Positions 17,216-26,341 of a stretch of DNA of 64,000 nt are shown piece by piece; position 1 is the stretch's first letter, and each line of letters begins with the position of its first letter. Source of the DNA: Bacillus sp. DTU_2020_1000418_1_SI_GHA_SEK_038 (GTDB lineage Bacteria; Bacillota; Bacilli; Bacillales; Cytobacillaceae); NCBI RefSeq assembly GCF_032341175.1, contig NZ_CP135435.1, positions 3,162,001-3,226,000 of the forward strand. Direction: 5' to 3'. The notes below the pieces were generated by a model. The model had not been told where the DNA came from and made no database searches. It was given only the letters and a program-made list of their open reading frames with translations. Both the position numbers and the translations under genes were made by a program.

Positions 17216-19849
17216 TCAAAAGGATTTAACCCATTCTTCAACAAAATTCAATGCACTTTCAAGCTTTTCTGGGTCTTTACCGCCTGCCTGTGCCATATCT
17301 GGGCGTCCGCCGCCTCCACCGCCGCAGCGTGTTGCCACTTCTTTAATAATTTTTCCGGCCTGATATCCCTTTTCAATTAAATCCTTCGTTACCCCAGCAA
17401 TTAAATTAACTTTATCATCATTTACACTGCCTAAGACAACGATTGCGGACCCAAGCTTATTCTTTAAATCGTCCGCCATATTACGCAGATTATTCATGTC
17501 AGAAGCTGCAACCTTAGCAGCTAATACAGTCACTCCATTAATCTCTTTAGCTTTCGATACGAGGCTTCCAGCTTCAATATTGCCCAATTTCGCAGCTAAT
17601 GATTCATTTTCTCTTTGCAGCTGCTTCATTTCAGTTAATAAGCCTTCAATTCTTCCAGCTAAATCTTTCGGGTTGGCTTTTAATTTACCTGCAGCTTCCT
17701 TTAAAATACTTATTTGATCATTTAACAATTGGTATGCGGCTTCACCTGTTACAGCTTCAATTCTGCGTGTACCGGCGCCAATACCGCTTTCAGATTGGAT
17801 TTTGAAGAGCCCGATGACAGATGTGTTAGAAACATGGCATCCACCGCAAAGCTCTAGACTATAGTCGCCAACTTGAACAACACGTACAACCTTGCCATAC
17901 TTTTCACCGAATAATGCCATAGCTCCCATCGCTTTAGCCTCTTCGATGTCTTTATAATCAATTTCTAATTCCAAACTGCGCCAAATTTTTTCATTCACAA
18001 TGTTTTCAATTTTCTCAAGCTCTTCAGCAGTAATCTGCCCGAAGTGTGAGAAGTCAAAGCGCAAACGGTCAGGTTCTACTAATGATCCTGCCTGGTTAAC
18101 ATGATTTCCAAGAACATCCTTTAACGCCTGGTGCAGAAGATGAGTAGCAGTATGGTTCTTAATGATCTTGGAACGTGATGCTTCATTGACAATTGCATGA
18201 ACTCGATCATTTAATTTCAATGTTCCCGTTTCTACTATTGCCTTATGAAGATTTTGGCCATTTGGCGCTTTTTGAACATCTTTAATAACTACTTTTAAGC
18301 CATCAGCTTTTAATATACCGCTGTCAGCGATTTGTCCGCCGCTCTCTGCATAGAAAGGCGTAACGTCCATAATGAGCTGAACTTCTTCCCCCATTTGTGC
18401 TTCGTTAAAAAGCTGTCCGTCCTTAACTATCGCAACAATTTGAGAATGGGACTCTAGGTTATCATAGCCAGTAAATTGACTTTCAACCTTAATGTCTCCT
18501 AATACCCCGCCTTGAACCTGCATGGAATCAACGTCCTGTCTAGCTGCTCTAGCTCGTTCACGCTGGCGGTTCATTTCTAGTTCAAAACCATCATGGTCAA
18601 CCTTCATGCCTGCTTCTTCCGCATATTCCTCTGTTAACTCAACAGGGAAGCCGTACGTATCATATAAGCGGAAGATATCCTCACCTTGGATCAGATGGCT
18701 GCCTTTTTCTTTTTCCTTTTTAATAACAGCTGATAAAATCGTCAATCCCTCATGAAGAGTTTCATGGAAACGTTCCTCTTCATTTTTAATTACTTTTTGG
18801 ATAAATTCCTCTTTTTCTTTTACTTGCGGGTAGAAGTCCTGCATAATCTCCCCAACGACTGGGACTAGCTCAAACATAAAAGGACGATTAATATTGATTT
18901 GTTTCGCATAACGGACGGCTCTGCGAAGCAAGCGGCGCAATACATATCCACGGCCTTCGTTTGATGGAAGCGCTCCATCTCCAACTGCAAATGCAACAGT
19001 CCGAATATGGTCGGCAATTACTTTAAAAGCAACATCCGTTTCCTTGTTCTTGCCATATTTTTCTCCAGAAATTTCTTCTGTTCCTCGGATGATTGGCATG
19101 AAAAGGTCTGTATCAAAGTTTGTTCGGACATTTTGAACAACGGATGCCATCCGTTCAAGCCCCATCCCCGTATCAATATTTTTCTTTGGAAGCGGAGTAT
19201 AAGTGCCGTCTGGATTATGGTTAAATTCTGAGAAAACAAGATTCCAAACCTCTAGATATCTTTCATTTTCTCCGCCAGGGTATAATTCAGGGTCATTTAA
19301 GTCATTGCCATACTCAGGTCCACGATCATAAAAGATTTCAGTATTCGGTCCACTTGGGCCCTCACCAATATCCCAGAAGTTCCCTTCTAAGCGAATGATT
19401 CTTTCTTCCGGAACACCAATTTGCTTTCTCCAAATATCAAATGCTTCCTCATCTTCCGGATGGATCGTGACAGATAATTTTTCAGCTTCAAAGCCAATCC
19501 ACTTTTCATCGGTAAGAAACTCCCAAGCCCATTCGATCGCTTCCTCTTTGAAATAGTCGCCAATTGAGAAATTCCCAAGCATTTCAAAAAAAGTATGATG
19601 GCGAGCTGTTTTGCCTACATTTTCAATATCATTCGTACGAATAGATTTTTGAGCGTTTGTAATTCTTGGATTTTCCGGAATCACACGGCCATCAAAATAT
19701 TTCTTTAATGTAGCAACCCCGCTATTAATCCATAGCAATGATGGATCTTCATGCGGTACTAAGGGAGCACTCGGTTCAATAGAATGGCCTTTTTCCTTGA
19801 AAAACTCCAAAAATAGACGGCGAATGTCAGAACCTGATAATTGTTTCAT
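17216..19849 (-). CDS. alaS: Alanyl-tRNA synthetase
   Basis: Class II synthetase charging tRNA-Ala, 877 residues. Aminoacylation core with motif 2 region [13 protein letters not shown] and YDRGPEYG, the editing domain zinc-type motif [12 protein letters not shown] plus [14 protein letters not shown], and the C-terminal DHHA1/oligomerisation part ending [18 protein letters not shown] at 19849 with AGGAGG upstream. Its leader contains a T-box (20073-20376) and, between terminator and start codon, an eight-unit tandem repeat (19881-20040), so every full-length alaS message carries the repeat. Confidence 0.98.
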   Translation of the reverse strand: MKQLSGSDIRRLFLEFFKEKGHSIEPSAPLVPHEDPSLLWINSGVATLKKYFDGRVIPENPRITNAQKSIRTNDIENVGKTARHHTFFEMLGNFSIGDYFKEEAIEWAWEFLTDEKWIGFEAEKLSVTIHPEDEEAFDIWRKQIGVPEERIIRLEGNFWDIGEGPSGPNTEIFYDRGPEYGNDLNDPELYPGGENERYLEVWNLVFSEFNHNPDGTYTPLPKKNIDTGMGLERMASVVQNVRTNFDTDLFMPIIRGTEEISGEKYGKNKETDVAFKVIADHIRTVAFAVGDGALPSNEGRGYVLRRLLRRAVRYAKQININRPFMFELVPVVGEIMQDFYPQVKEKEEFIQKVIKNEEERFHETLHEGLTILSAVIKKEKEKGSHLIQGEDIFRLYDTYGFPVELTEEYAEEAGMKVDHDGFELEMNRQRERARAARQDVDSMQVQGGVLGDIKVESQFTGYDNLESHSQIVAIVKDGQLFNEAQMGEEVQLIMDVTPFYAESGGQIADSGILKADGLKVVIKDVQKAPNGQNLHKAIVETGTLKLNDRVHAIVNEASRSKIIKNHTATHLLHQALKDVLGNHVNQAGSLVEPDRLRFDFSHFGQITAEELEKIENIVNEKIWRSLELEIDYKDIEEAKAMGAMALFGEKYGKVVRVVQVGDYSLELCGGCHVSNTSVIGLFKIQSESGIGAGTRRIEAVTGEAAYQLLNDQISILKEAAGKLKANPKDLAGRIEGLLTEMKQLQRENESLAAKLGNIEAGSLVSKAKEINGVTVLAAKVAASDMNNLRNMADDLKNKLGSAIVVLGSVNDDKVNLIAGVTKDLIEKGYQAGKIIKEVATRCGGGGGGRPDMAQAGGKDPEKLESALNFVEEWVKSF

Positions 19850-19880
19850 GATTATTCCTCCTAAAATGTTATTAAGTGTT

Positions 19881-20040
19881 GATATATCAGCGACTTTTTC
19901 GGTTTATCGGCATCTTAGCAAATATATCGGCGACTTTCTCAATATATCAGCGACTTCGCAAATATATCAGCGACTTTCTCAATATATCAGCGACTTTGCA
20001 AATATATCGGCGACTTTCCCAATATATCAGCGACTTTCCC
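19881..20040. repeat. Tandem repeat, 8 x 20 bp, in the alaS 5' leader
   Basis: Exactly 160 bp. Units alternate between ATATATCAGCGACTTTCTCA and ATATATCRGCGACTTYGCAA forms, making a 40-bp higher-order period; the two left-most units are degenerate. The unit is clearly related to the 21-bp repeat at 29464-29736 (shared TTCGCAAATA.ATC.GC). Apparent reading frames through it are by-products of the repeat. Confidence 0.95.
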
Positions 20041-20072
20041 TTTTTGCTATTTTCCCAAGTGTTTTTCTACGC

Positions 20073-20376
20073 AAAAAAGCCCTCATCCCTGTACAGGGAC
20101 GAGAGCTTGGTCTCGTGGTACCACCCTGATTCAGAAGGCAGTCAATCAATAACCTTCATCTCTCAGATCCTTAACGCGGAATAAACGGCAGGTATTAGCT
20201 GCACTCGGGATTAGCATTCTGTTATCCTTCATCTAGGAATTCTTCCAGCCAAGGAATTCCCTTTCTTACGCGAAAAGCGGGAGCGCCTTGGTCAACCCCG
20301 ACAATCCTCTTCGCTCAGATGGTCTATAACATACTCGTTCCTTCTTCGTGTTTTCTAGCTTTAACTTTTCTAATAT
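20073..20376 (-). promoter_or_regulatory. T-box riboswitch controlling alaS
   Basis: Minus-strand leader ending in an intrinsic terminator (AGCTCTCGTCCCTG / CAGGGATGAGGGCT then TTTTTT, 20073-20108). The T-box sequence AGGGTGGTACCACG is at 20114-20127 and would pair with uncharged tRNA-Ala to form the antiterminator. Stem I lies upstream to about 20370. I could not assign the Ala specifier codon with certainty. Part of stem I (about 20271-20312) resembles the intergenic repeat found at 54658. Confidence 0.95.
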
Positions 20377-20382
20377 AGTCGC

Positions 20383-20412
20383 ATTATAACGATTTAAAAT
20401 CATGTTTGTCAA
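20383..20412 (-). promoter_or_regulatory. Sigma-A promoter of the alaS T-box leader
   Basis: TTGACA (20407-20412), 18-nt spacer, TATAAT (20383-20388) on the minus strand. Confidence 0.85.
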
Positions 20413-20420
20413 CATTTCCT

Positions 20421-21503
20421 TCAAGAACGTGAAAATTTCGAGTTTGGCCCTTTAATAAAATGTGATCTAGCATGGACAAGACTTACTTTTATAACAGCCA
20501 AAACAGGCACAGCAATGATTAAGCCGATGACACCTCCTGCTTCTCCTCCCGCAAGTAAGGCAAACATAATGACTAGCGGATGCATGTCTAAGCTTTTTCC
20601 TACGATCAATGGAGATAGAATGTTTCCTTCGATAAATTGCAGAACAAACACAATAATAACTGAAATAATCACCATTTTTATAGAAATAGCGAAAGCAATT
20701 ATGACTGCTGGAATGGCGCCGACAAATGCACCGAAATAGGGGATAACGTTTGTTAATCCAATGATCAAGCCGAGCAGTAATGGATATTTCATCCCAACAA
20801 GCCAAAAGAGCAATGAAGAAATGCCACCAATAGCCACACAGACAATGATCTGTCCTCTTATATAGCCACCAAGGGACTTATCAATATCCCGCAAAAATAA
20901 TATACCTTCCTGTCTCCACTTTCTAGGTGTTAAATACCACACTGTCCGCTTCATTAAATCATAATCCTTTATCATATAAAATGATATAAACGGTATAAGG
21001 GCAATAATTATAGAATAATTAAATATATTTATCAGGATATTAACACTTTTCGAAAGCATATTATCTAAAGCAGATTCGATAGCGAGAATTCCTTCATCAA
21101 TTCTTGCTTGAATACCTTCAGGCCATGATGAAGTTTTTTCCTGGATTATTTCAATCCATCCGCGATATTGATTTGCAAATTGCGGCGCATTTTCCGATAA
21201 ATCTTCTAATTGATGGATGAAGGCTGGTATCCCTTTATAAAGGGCCAACCCAAGTCCCCCGAAAAATAAAATATATATGCCGAAAACTGCAATCCCTTTA
21301 TGGAGACCGCTATTATTAAGCTTTTCAACAATTGGGTGAAGCAAATAGGATATAAAAGCAGCAATAATGAATGGAATAAGCACAGCAAAAATAACCTTTA
21401 GGATAGGCAGCCATAGCTCCTGCAGCCTTAAAAAAACAAATATTACAATAAAAAGAAGAAGGAGAAAGCCTAAGCGGTAATACCATTTTAACCGAATATC
21501 CAC
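20421..21503 (-). CDS. yrrI: AI-2E family transporter YrrI
   Basis: Polytopic membrane protein of the AI-2E/PerM (UPF0118) family, 360 residues. Several hydrophobic segments near the N-terminus (residues about 10-90), a soluble middle region (EDLSENAPQFANQYRGW), and the family block GYIRGQIIVCVAIGG ... VIPYFGAFVGAIPAV ... LSPLIVGKSLDMHPL ... GGEAGGVIGLIIAVPVLA. GTG 21503 chosen because AAGGAGG sits 6 nt before it; the GTG at 21509 abuts the ribosome site. Substrate unknown; family members have been linked to autoinducer-2 export or Na+/H+ antiport. Upstream of alaS, as in B. subtilis. Confidence 0.93.
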   Translation of the reverse strand: MDIRLKWYYRLGFLLLLFIVIFVFLRLQELWLPILKVIFAVLIPFIIAAFISYLLHPIVEKLNNSGLHKGIAVFGIYILFFGGLGLALYKGIPAFIHQLEDLSENAPQFANQYRGWIEIIQEKTSSWPEGIQARIDEGILAIESALDNMLSKSVNILINIFNYSIIIALIPFISFYMIKDYDLMKRTVWYLTPRKWRQEGILFLRDIDKSLGGYIRGQIIVCVAIGGISSLLFWLVGMKYPLLLGLIIGLTNVIPYFGAFVGAIPAVIIAFAISIKMVIISVIIVFVLQFIEGNILSPLIVGKSLDMHPLVIMFALLAGGEAGGVIGLIIAVPVLAVIKVSLVHARSHFIKGPNSKFSRS

Positions 21504-21560
21504 GTTCACCCTCCTTAATCATTATTATTATTAAAATTTTTGTTATTATTCATACACGAA

Positions 21561-21594
21561 TAGAAAAGTCCCAAGTGAATTTTCAGTTGGGACT
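21561..21594 (-). terminator. Terminator after the dihaem cytochrome gene
   Basis: Minus strand: AGTCCCAA / TTGGGACT around a 12-nt loop, followed by TTTCT. Confidence 0.8.
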
Positions 21595-21607
21595 ACAAAA
21601 TGAATTA

Positions 21608-22549
21608 TTATTTTTTCGTTTCTCCTTCTGGCCCCTGCGGAACTTCTTCCTTTACCTTTTTAGCTTTCGTTTCATATGCTGCATCTTCTGGTGCATCACC
21701 GTTTGGCCAATCATTTTCTTTTCCTGGGAAGTCTGGGCGTTCATGTGATAAGATGTAGGCTGCTAAATCTGCCGCCTGCTGATCAGTAAGCTCCCCTTGT
21801 TTAATGCCTCCCATTTCCCCAATAGGCATGTTTCGTTTAATATATCCAGCTGCTGTTCGAATTCTAGCCATACCTGCTCCTATATTAAATGAGTTTTCAC
21901 CCCAAAGGGCAGGTCCTGAGTTTGCTCCCGTGCCTTCACCATTTTCACCATGGCAGGTCATACACGATTTTTTGTAAAGTGCTTCACCATTTGCAACATT
22001 AGGTTCTGGCAGCTCTTCAATAATATTTTTTGTAATCCACGTTCTTTCTTCAACCCTTGTAGGGACATCTCTAGAAATATAAGTAAGATAAGATACCATT
22101 GCCCGCATGTCCTCACTATCCAATGGAAGCGGTTTTCCATTTAAACTTCGCCTAAAGCAGCCATTTATCCGGTCTTCTATTGATACTACTTTTCCTGCAC
22201 GTGCATTATATTGCGGATATACAGCAGTCACTCCAATAAATGGTGAGCTTGTATCAAGTCCTGCATTCCCGTGGCAGCTTGAACAGGAAAGCTGGTTGCC
22301 AACGTAATCATCTAATAATACATGAGTTTCGTTCATTAGATCATAGCCTCTTTTGACAGCTTTGCTAAACGGATCATTCTTATCCTTTAAATCCTCCATA
22401 TTTGTTTCAGTATATCCAAGCTGTTTATCTTTCATATTGGTGGAAGCATCACCACTATCCTTTTTACCCTCAATATTAGTACATGCAGCACTAATAGCCA
22501 TAAGTGCAACAACTAGAAATAGAAAGATTATCCAGTTTCTTTTAATCAT
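21608..22549 (-). CDS. TsdA-like dihaem cytochrome c lipoprotein
   Basis: 313-residue extracytoplasmic lipoprotein (lipobox ISAAC, Cys23) with two c-type haem sites: CSSCH (89-93) and CMTCH (196-200). The region after haem 1 reads VYPQYNARAGKVVSIEDRI then NGCFRRSLNGKPLP, closely following the TsdA thiosulfate dehydrogenase/tetrathionate reductase pattern, in which a Cys in this area is the unusual axial ligand of haem 1 (candidate Cys131). The second domain has ALWGENSFNIGAGMARI, also TsdA-like. Substrate remains inferred. Its highly charged C-terminal tail (AKKVKEEVPQGPEGETKK) is dispensable-looking. Single-gene unit with terminators both sides; not present at this position in B. subtilis. 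Confidence 0.82.
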   Translation of the reverse strand: MIKRNWIIFLFLVVALMAISAACTNIEGKKDSGDASTNMKDKQLGYTETNMEDLKDKNDPFSKAVKRGYDLMNETHVLLDDYVGNQLSCSSCHGNAGLDTSSPFIGVTAVYPQYNARAGKVVSIEDRINGCFRRSLNGKPLPLDSEDMRAMVSYLTYISRDVPTRVEERTWITKNIIEELPEPNVANGEALYKKSCMTCHGENGEGTGANSGPALWGENSFNIGAGMARIRTAAGYIKRNMPIGEMGGIKQGELTDQQAADLAAYILSHERPDFPGKENDWPNGDAPEDAAYETKAKKVKEEVPQGPEGETKK

Positions 22550-22613
22550 TTTATTATCACGCCTTTTCGTTTTCTTTTTATTATTGAATTAAGTTTTATT
22601 TTTATTCTCCGAT

Positions 22614-22652
22614 CAAAAAGGACTAACGCAGTTATTTGCGTTAGTCCTTTTT
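22614..22652. terminator. Strong bidirectional terminator between yrzQ and the cytochrome gene
   Basis: AAAAAGGACTAACGCA / TGCGTTAGTCCTTTTT with a 6-nt loop; ends the minus-strand yrzQ message. Confidence 0.92.
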
Positions 22653-22653
22653 A

Positions 22654-22788
22654 TCAAAATAAAGTTTTTGTTATTCTTCTTTGCAGCTTTCTTCGTTGAC
22701 GACCTGACATTAAGTTGTTTCTTTGAACAAGATTATAGGCAGCCATTCCAGCACCGAATGCCACGGCTGAAGTTAACATTTTATTCAA
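22654..22788 (-). CDS. yrzQ: YrzQ family small protein (DUF3918)
   Basis: 44-residue protein too short for routine gene finders: begins MNKMLTSAVAFGAGMAAYNL and ends in a very basic stretch (SGRQRRKLQRRITKTLF). Starts at TTG 22788 behind GAGGTGATT. One hydrophobic segment followed by a basic tail suggests membrane association. Conserved next to yrzR/yrrD in Bacillus; function unknown. Confidence 0.8.
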   Translation of the reverse strand: MNKMLTSAVAFGAGMAAYNLVQRNNLMSGRQRRKLQRRITKTLF

Positions 22789-22868
22789 TCCAATCACCTC
22801 GTTACAATATTTTGTTTATTTAGTTAAACATTCGTTTGCAACGATGGGTCCCCGAATATCCTGCATTT

Positions 22869-23060
22869 TCAGGAAAGATAACGGCGTTCTTCTTCTTCAA
22901 ACAGGTCATCAAGTGAACTCAACGTTCCATCCTCTTCTACCTGATGAGTATTAATTACACCTTTAGTAATGGTAAGCTCAATAAAGCAGCCCCAGCAATA
23001 ATATTGACTGATTCCAATTTTTCCAATATCTTTACTTTGGCAATTAGGACATTTTAACAT
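22869..23060 (-). CDS. yrzR: Zinc-ribbon small protein (YrzR-like)
   Basis: 63 residues with a four-Cys zinc ribbon: CPNC at residues 4-7 and CWGC at 22-25, followed by an acidic tail (EEDGTLSSLDDLFEEEERR). Sits between yrzQ and yrrD as yrzR does in B. subtilis; 12 bp downstream of yrrD. No function known; probably nucleic-acid or protein binding through the ribbon. Confidence 0.7.
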   Translation of the reverse strand: MLKCPNCQSKDIGKIGISQYYCWGCFIELTITKGVINTHQVEEDGTLSSLDDLFEEEERRYLS

Positions 23061-23072
23061 GGAGCAGACACC

Positions 23073-23546
23073 TCACTCTTTAACATTAACGATGATGGCG
23101 TCCTTTCCAATAGCAGGGGGAGCCTCGGTTTTAACCACGCGTTTTCCTTCCAGCATGTCTGAAAAAAAGCCATCCGATAGTTCATACCCTACAATTGTCC
23201 CCACTTCTTCTTGAAAATATACATCCTCCAATAACCCTAGCCGTTCCCCTTCTCTTGTCATCATCATTTTCCCTGTAAGCCGGTTATGGCTATCGAAGGT
23301 ATATTCGTCCATATTCTTTATTGGCTCAAGAACCTGTTGGGTTTCAACCATCACTCCATCCCATCCAAATGATGAAACATTCTTCACTTCAAGCAGAAGA
23401 GATTTTTTTAAAAGAGCGCCCTTTCGGATAATTAAGCCTGTAACGACCCCACCACTTGAAATGCTCAAATCAAATACTTCTCCAATTTTTGTTCCACTTT
23501 TTATTTCTATTACTGGGAGTCCTTTTAATAGTGAAAATGTCCGCAA
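23073..23546 (-). CDS. yrrD: PRC-barrel domain protein YrrD
   Basis: 157 residues containing two PRC-barrel units (FSLLKGLPVIEIKSGTKIGE and SHNRLTGKMMMTREGERLG). PRC barrels occur in photosystem subunit H and in RimM-like proteins; here the role is unknown. The TTG at 23546 fits AAGGGTGG 8 nt upstream and matches the B. subtilis start (RTFSLLKGLP); a longer in-frame start at 23594 is possible but would place that site inside the gene. First of yrrD-yrzR. Confidence 0.85.
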   Translation of the reverse strand: MRTFSLLKGLPVIEIKSGTKIGEVFDLSISSGGVVTGLIIRKGALLKKSLLLEVKNVSSFGWDGVMVETQQVLEPIKNMDEYTFDSHNRLTGKMMMTREGERLGLLEDVYFQEEVGTIVGYELSDGFFSDMLEGKRVVKTEAPPAIGKDAIIVNVKE

Positions 23547-23652
23547 AAGATGTCCCACCCTTCCGGAACATTTATAGTTTGCGTTTTCTTTCATCTAAAA
23601 ATAAGGTGATTCAGTTACCAATCTCCCCATTAAAATCATATATGAAGGATTG

Positions 23653-23817
23653 TTATTTTTTGTTATATCTTGGCTTATTAAACCTCTCATTTCGTTCCCC
23701 GGCATCTGAAAGCTCTTCAGAAAATTCAACTTGTTTATTTCTAGACAGCTTAGACGATTTAATTTCTACCGCAGTCATATTATTATTCGCTGCCGCTTCC
23801 TCATTCCATTTGCCCAA
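23653..23817 (-). CDS. 54-residue YfhD-like small protein
   Basis: Frame starts at TTG 23817 (MGKWNEEAAANNN) behind GGGAGGG, and contains VEFSEELSDAGERNERF, which resembles the VEFSEE(L/F)AD motif of YfhD-family small Bacillus proteins. Highly polar and charged, no membrane segment. Lies alone between recD2 and yrrD. Family link is a pattern match and should be treated as tentative. Confidence 0.6.
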   Translation of the reverse strand: MGKWNEEAAANNNMTAVEIKSSKLSRNKQVEFSEELSDAGERNERFNKPRYNKK

Positions 23818-23842
23818 TTAAATTCCCTCCCTTGAACTATAA

Positions 23843-23898
23843 AAGAAGCTAAGAAAAGAACAGTCGTTATACACTGTTCTTCCCTTAGCTTCTTTCGG
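23843..23898 (-). terminator. Terminator overlapping the end of recD2
   Basis: Minus strand: GAAAGAAGCTAAG and GAACAGT pair with ACTGTTC and CTTAGCTTCTTTT; the 5' arm includes the last codons and stop of recD2. Confidence 0.85.
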
Positions 23899-26308
23899 TT
23901 TCCATAAAATCATACGGCGTGATATTTTCCATGCCTATTAATGGATCAATTTTCATTAGCATTTCAAAAATTGGAAGTTCTTCCTTATCTTCAGCTTTCT
24001 CTTCATGTATGACGTCCGATATGGCCTCAATTAGCCTTTTCGTTAATGTAGTCAGCCTAGAGAGTTCATCCGCCCTTTCTACCCCAAGCCTTAAAGCTTC
24101 TTCTTCCCCGCATAAAATTAGAAATTGTTTACTGCGTGTAATAGCTGTATACAGCAAATTTCTTCGGAGCATGCGATAATAACTCTTCACAACGGGCAGA
24201 ATCACAATCGGAAACTCACTTCCCTGGGATTTATGGACAGAACAGCAATAAGCAAGGGTAATTTGATTTAAGTCCTGGCGTGTGTAAGTCACTTCCGTTC
24301 CATCAAAGGACACAATAATCATATCCTGCTTTTCCGTATTTTCTTTTGCATAGAATATAGAAACGATTTCACCCATATCCCCATTAAAAACATGACTTTC
24401 AGGCTGATTGACAAGCTGAAGAACCTTATCGCCAATTCGGTATTTAACATCCCCAAACGCGAGCTCTTTTCGACTTCCGTCAGGATTAGGATTGAAAATC
24501 TCCTGAAGAATCTCATTCAGCTTATCAATACCTGCTGGACCTCTATACATCGGGGCTAAAACCTGAATGTCCTTCGCTGTATATCCCTTCTTCTTTGCAT
24601 TTAAAACAATTTTTTCAACGACCGCTGAAATTTGGCCTGGACTGCATTGAAAAAAAGATCTGTCCGCTTGCTGCGCCGTCACGTTTACCGGAAGCTTTCC
24701 TTTTTTCATTTCATGGGCAAGCTCTATTATCGATGATCCCTCCGCTTGCCTGTAAATGTCTGTTAACCGAACAGTAGGAATTCTCTCAGACTGCAGCAAA
24801 TCTTTTAGAACCTGGCCTGGCCCTACTGATGGAAGCTGATCCTCATCCCCAACTAAGATCACTTGCAAATTTTCCGGGAGCGCTTTAAATAGCTGATTGG
24901 CCAGCCAAATATCAACCATGGAGGTTTCATCAACAATTAAGATTTTTCCTTGCAATAAATTTTCTTCATTACGATCGAATGCCTCTGTTCCATTCCACCC
25001 TAGAAGCCTGTGAATAGTGACCGCGGGCAGGCCTGTGGATTCCGCCATCCTCTTAGCCGCTCTTCCAGTTGGTGCGGCTAACAGGAATGGAAAAGGCTCC
25101 TCCTTCTTGTAATCCTTAGGATTTAACGAACAGCCATGCAGTTCCGCGTATAATTCAACAATCCCTTTAATTACCGTTGTCTTCCCTGTACCTGGACCGC
25201 CAGTTAGTATCAGCATTGGAGACATAAGCGACGTTTGGATTGCCTCTTTCTGTGTCGGCGCATATTGAACCTTTAAACGTTCTTCTAATTTTCCAAGCGC
25301 CAGAAGAAACTCTGATTCCGGGAATTGTTCATTAAATTGAGTTTGGTTCAAAATTCGTTTGATATTTGTAACAAGGCCCTTTTCTGAAAAATAAAGTGAA
25401 GGCAAATATAATCTTTGCTCCTCGACCATGATTTTTCCCTCTTCCTGGAGCTTTATAACCTCATTAGAAATATCATTAAATTGGATTTCATCACGCTGAT
25501 TTTCCTCTAAAAGTCTTTTCGCGCTTTGAAGAAGCTCTCTCGCTTCCATGTATACATGGCCAGCCTGCATGCTTTCCATTTCTAATATGTAAAGGCTTGC
25601 TGCTCTTATTCTTGCTGGATGATTGCCCGATATTCCAAGCTTATATCCCAGCTCATCTGCCCTGCCAAATCCAATTCCCTCAATATCCTCTACGAGCTTA
25701 TAAGGATTATTCTGGACTGTTTCGATCGTCTGCTCTTTGTAAAATTGGTAGATCCTCATTGAGAGCTGAGGTCCAAATCCATATTCATTTAAAGCAATCA
25801 TGGCCTGCTCAATGCCTTGATGCTGCATCAATGTATCGTATAAAGACTTTGCTTTTTCAGGAGCCAGTTTTGGAATTCCGTCAAGAAGGGAAGGCTCATT
25901 AAGAATTTTGGTTATAGCATTTTCCCCTAGTATTTCAACGATATTTTCGGCTGTTTTTTTACCAATACCTTTAAATAACTCACTTGAAAGGTAATTAACA
26001 ACGCCTTGTTTGGTCTGGGGGATATCCTTGCGATAATGGCTAGCATGAAGCTGGACTCCAAATTTAGGGTGTTCCTTCAAATCTCCGTAAAAAATATAAG
26101 TTTCCTGCTCATGCATTTTCGGAAAATAACCTGTAATGACAGCTTCTTTATCTTCATAATGATGATTTGTTTCATCCACACGAATCCGTAAAACCGTATA
26201 TAAATTTTGTTCATTATGAAAAATGGTTACAAGATGCCGGCCTTTCATGTATTTCTTTTCTTTTTCAGAAAATAAATCTAAAGTCCCCTGTGAGCCCTGC
26301 TTATCCAT
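23885..26308 (-). CDS. recD2: ATP-dependent RecD2-type DNA helicase (YrrC)
   Basis: SF1B 5'-3' helicase of the RecD2 class found without RecBC, involved in replication-fork integrity and mismatch/recombination repair in Bacillus. 807 residues: N-terminal OB-like and tandem HhH region (LSSELFKGIGKKTAENIVEI, EDIEGIGFGRADELG), then helicase core with Walker A LTGGPGTGKTTVIKG, Walker B ILIVDETSMVDIWL, and GDEDQLPSVGPGQVL, and C-terminal UvrD-like motif AYCCSVHKSQGSEFPIV. Follows yrrB by 33 bp. Confidence 0.96.
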   Translation of the reverse strand: MDKQGSQGTLDLFSEKEKKYMKGRHLVTIFHNEQNLYTVLRIRVDETNHHYEDKEAVITGYFPKMHEQETYIFYGDLKEHPKFGVQLHASHYRKDIPQTKQGVVNYLSSELFKGIGKKTAENIVEILGENAITKILNEPSLLDGIPKLAPEKAKSLYDTLMQHQGIEQAMIALNEYGFGPQLSMRIYQFYKEQTIETVQNNPYKLVEDIEGIGFGRADELGYKLGISGNHPARIRAASLYILEMESMQAGHVYMEARELLQSAKRLLEENQRDEIQFNDISNEVIKLQEEGKIMVEEQRLYLPSLYFSEKGLVTNIKRILNQTQFNEQFPESEFLLALGKLEERLKVQYAPTQKEAIQTSLMSPMLILTGGPGTGKTTVIKGIVELYAELHGCSLNPKDYKKEEPFPFLLAAPTGRAAKRMAESTGLPAVTIHRLLGWNGTEAFDRNEENLLQGKILIVDETSMVDIWLANQLFKALPENLQVILVGDEDQLPSVGPGQVLKDLLQSERIPTVRLTDIYRQAEGSSIIELAHEMKKGKLPVNVTAQQADRSFFQCSPGQISAVVEKIVLNAKKKGYTAKDIQVLAPMYRGPAGIDKLNEILQEIFNPNPDGSRKELAFGDVKYRIGDKVLQLVNQPESHVFNGDMGEIVSIFYAKENTEKQDMIIVSFDGTEVTYTRQDLNQITLAYCCSVHKSQGSEFPIVILPVVKSYYRMLRRNLLYTAITRSKQFLILCGEEEALRLGVERADELSRLTTLTKRLIEAISDVIHEEKAEDKEELPIFEMLMKIDPLIGMENITPYDFMETERS

Positions 26309-26341
26309 TACTGTGCCTCCTTCCCTTCATTCTTCAATCTC

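Noticed and set aside
18522..18755. Plus-strand frames inside alaS, aspS, relA, recD2 and other long genes
   Set aside because: Shadows of minus-strand coding sequence with no ribosome sites or recognisable domains.
19797..20184. Two overlapping plus-strand frames rich in ISATF/IYQRL repeats
   Set aside because: Products of the 20-bp repeat and T-box leader read on the wrong strand.
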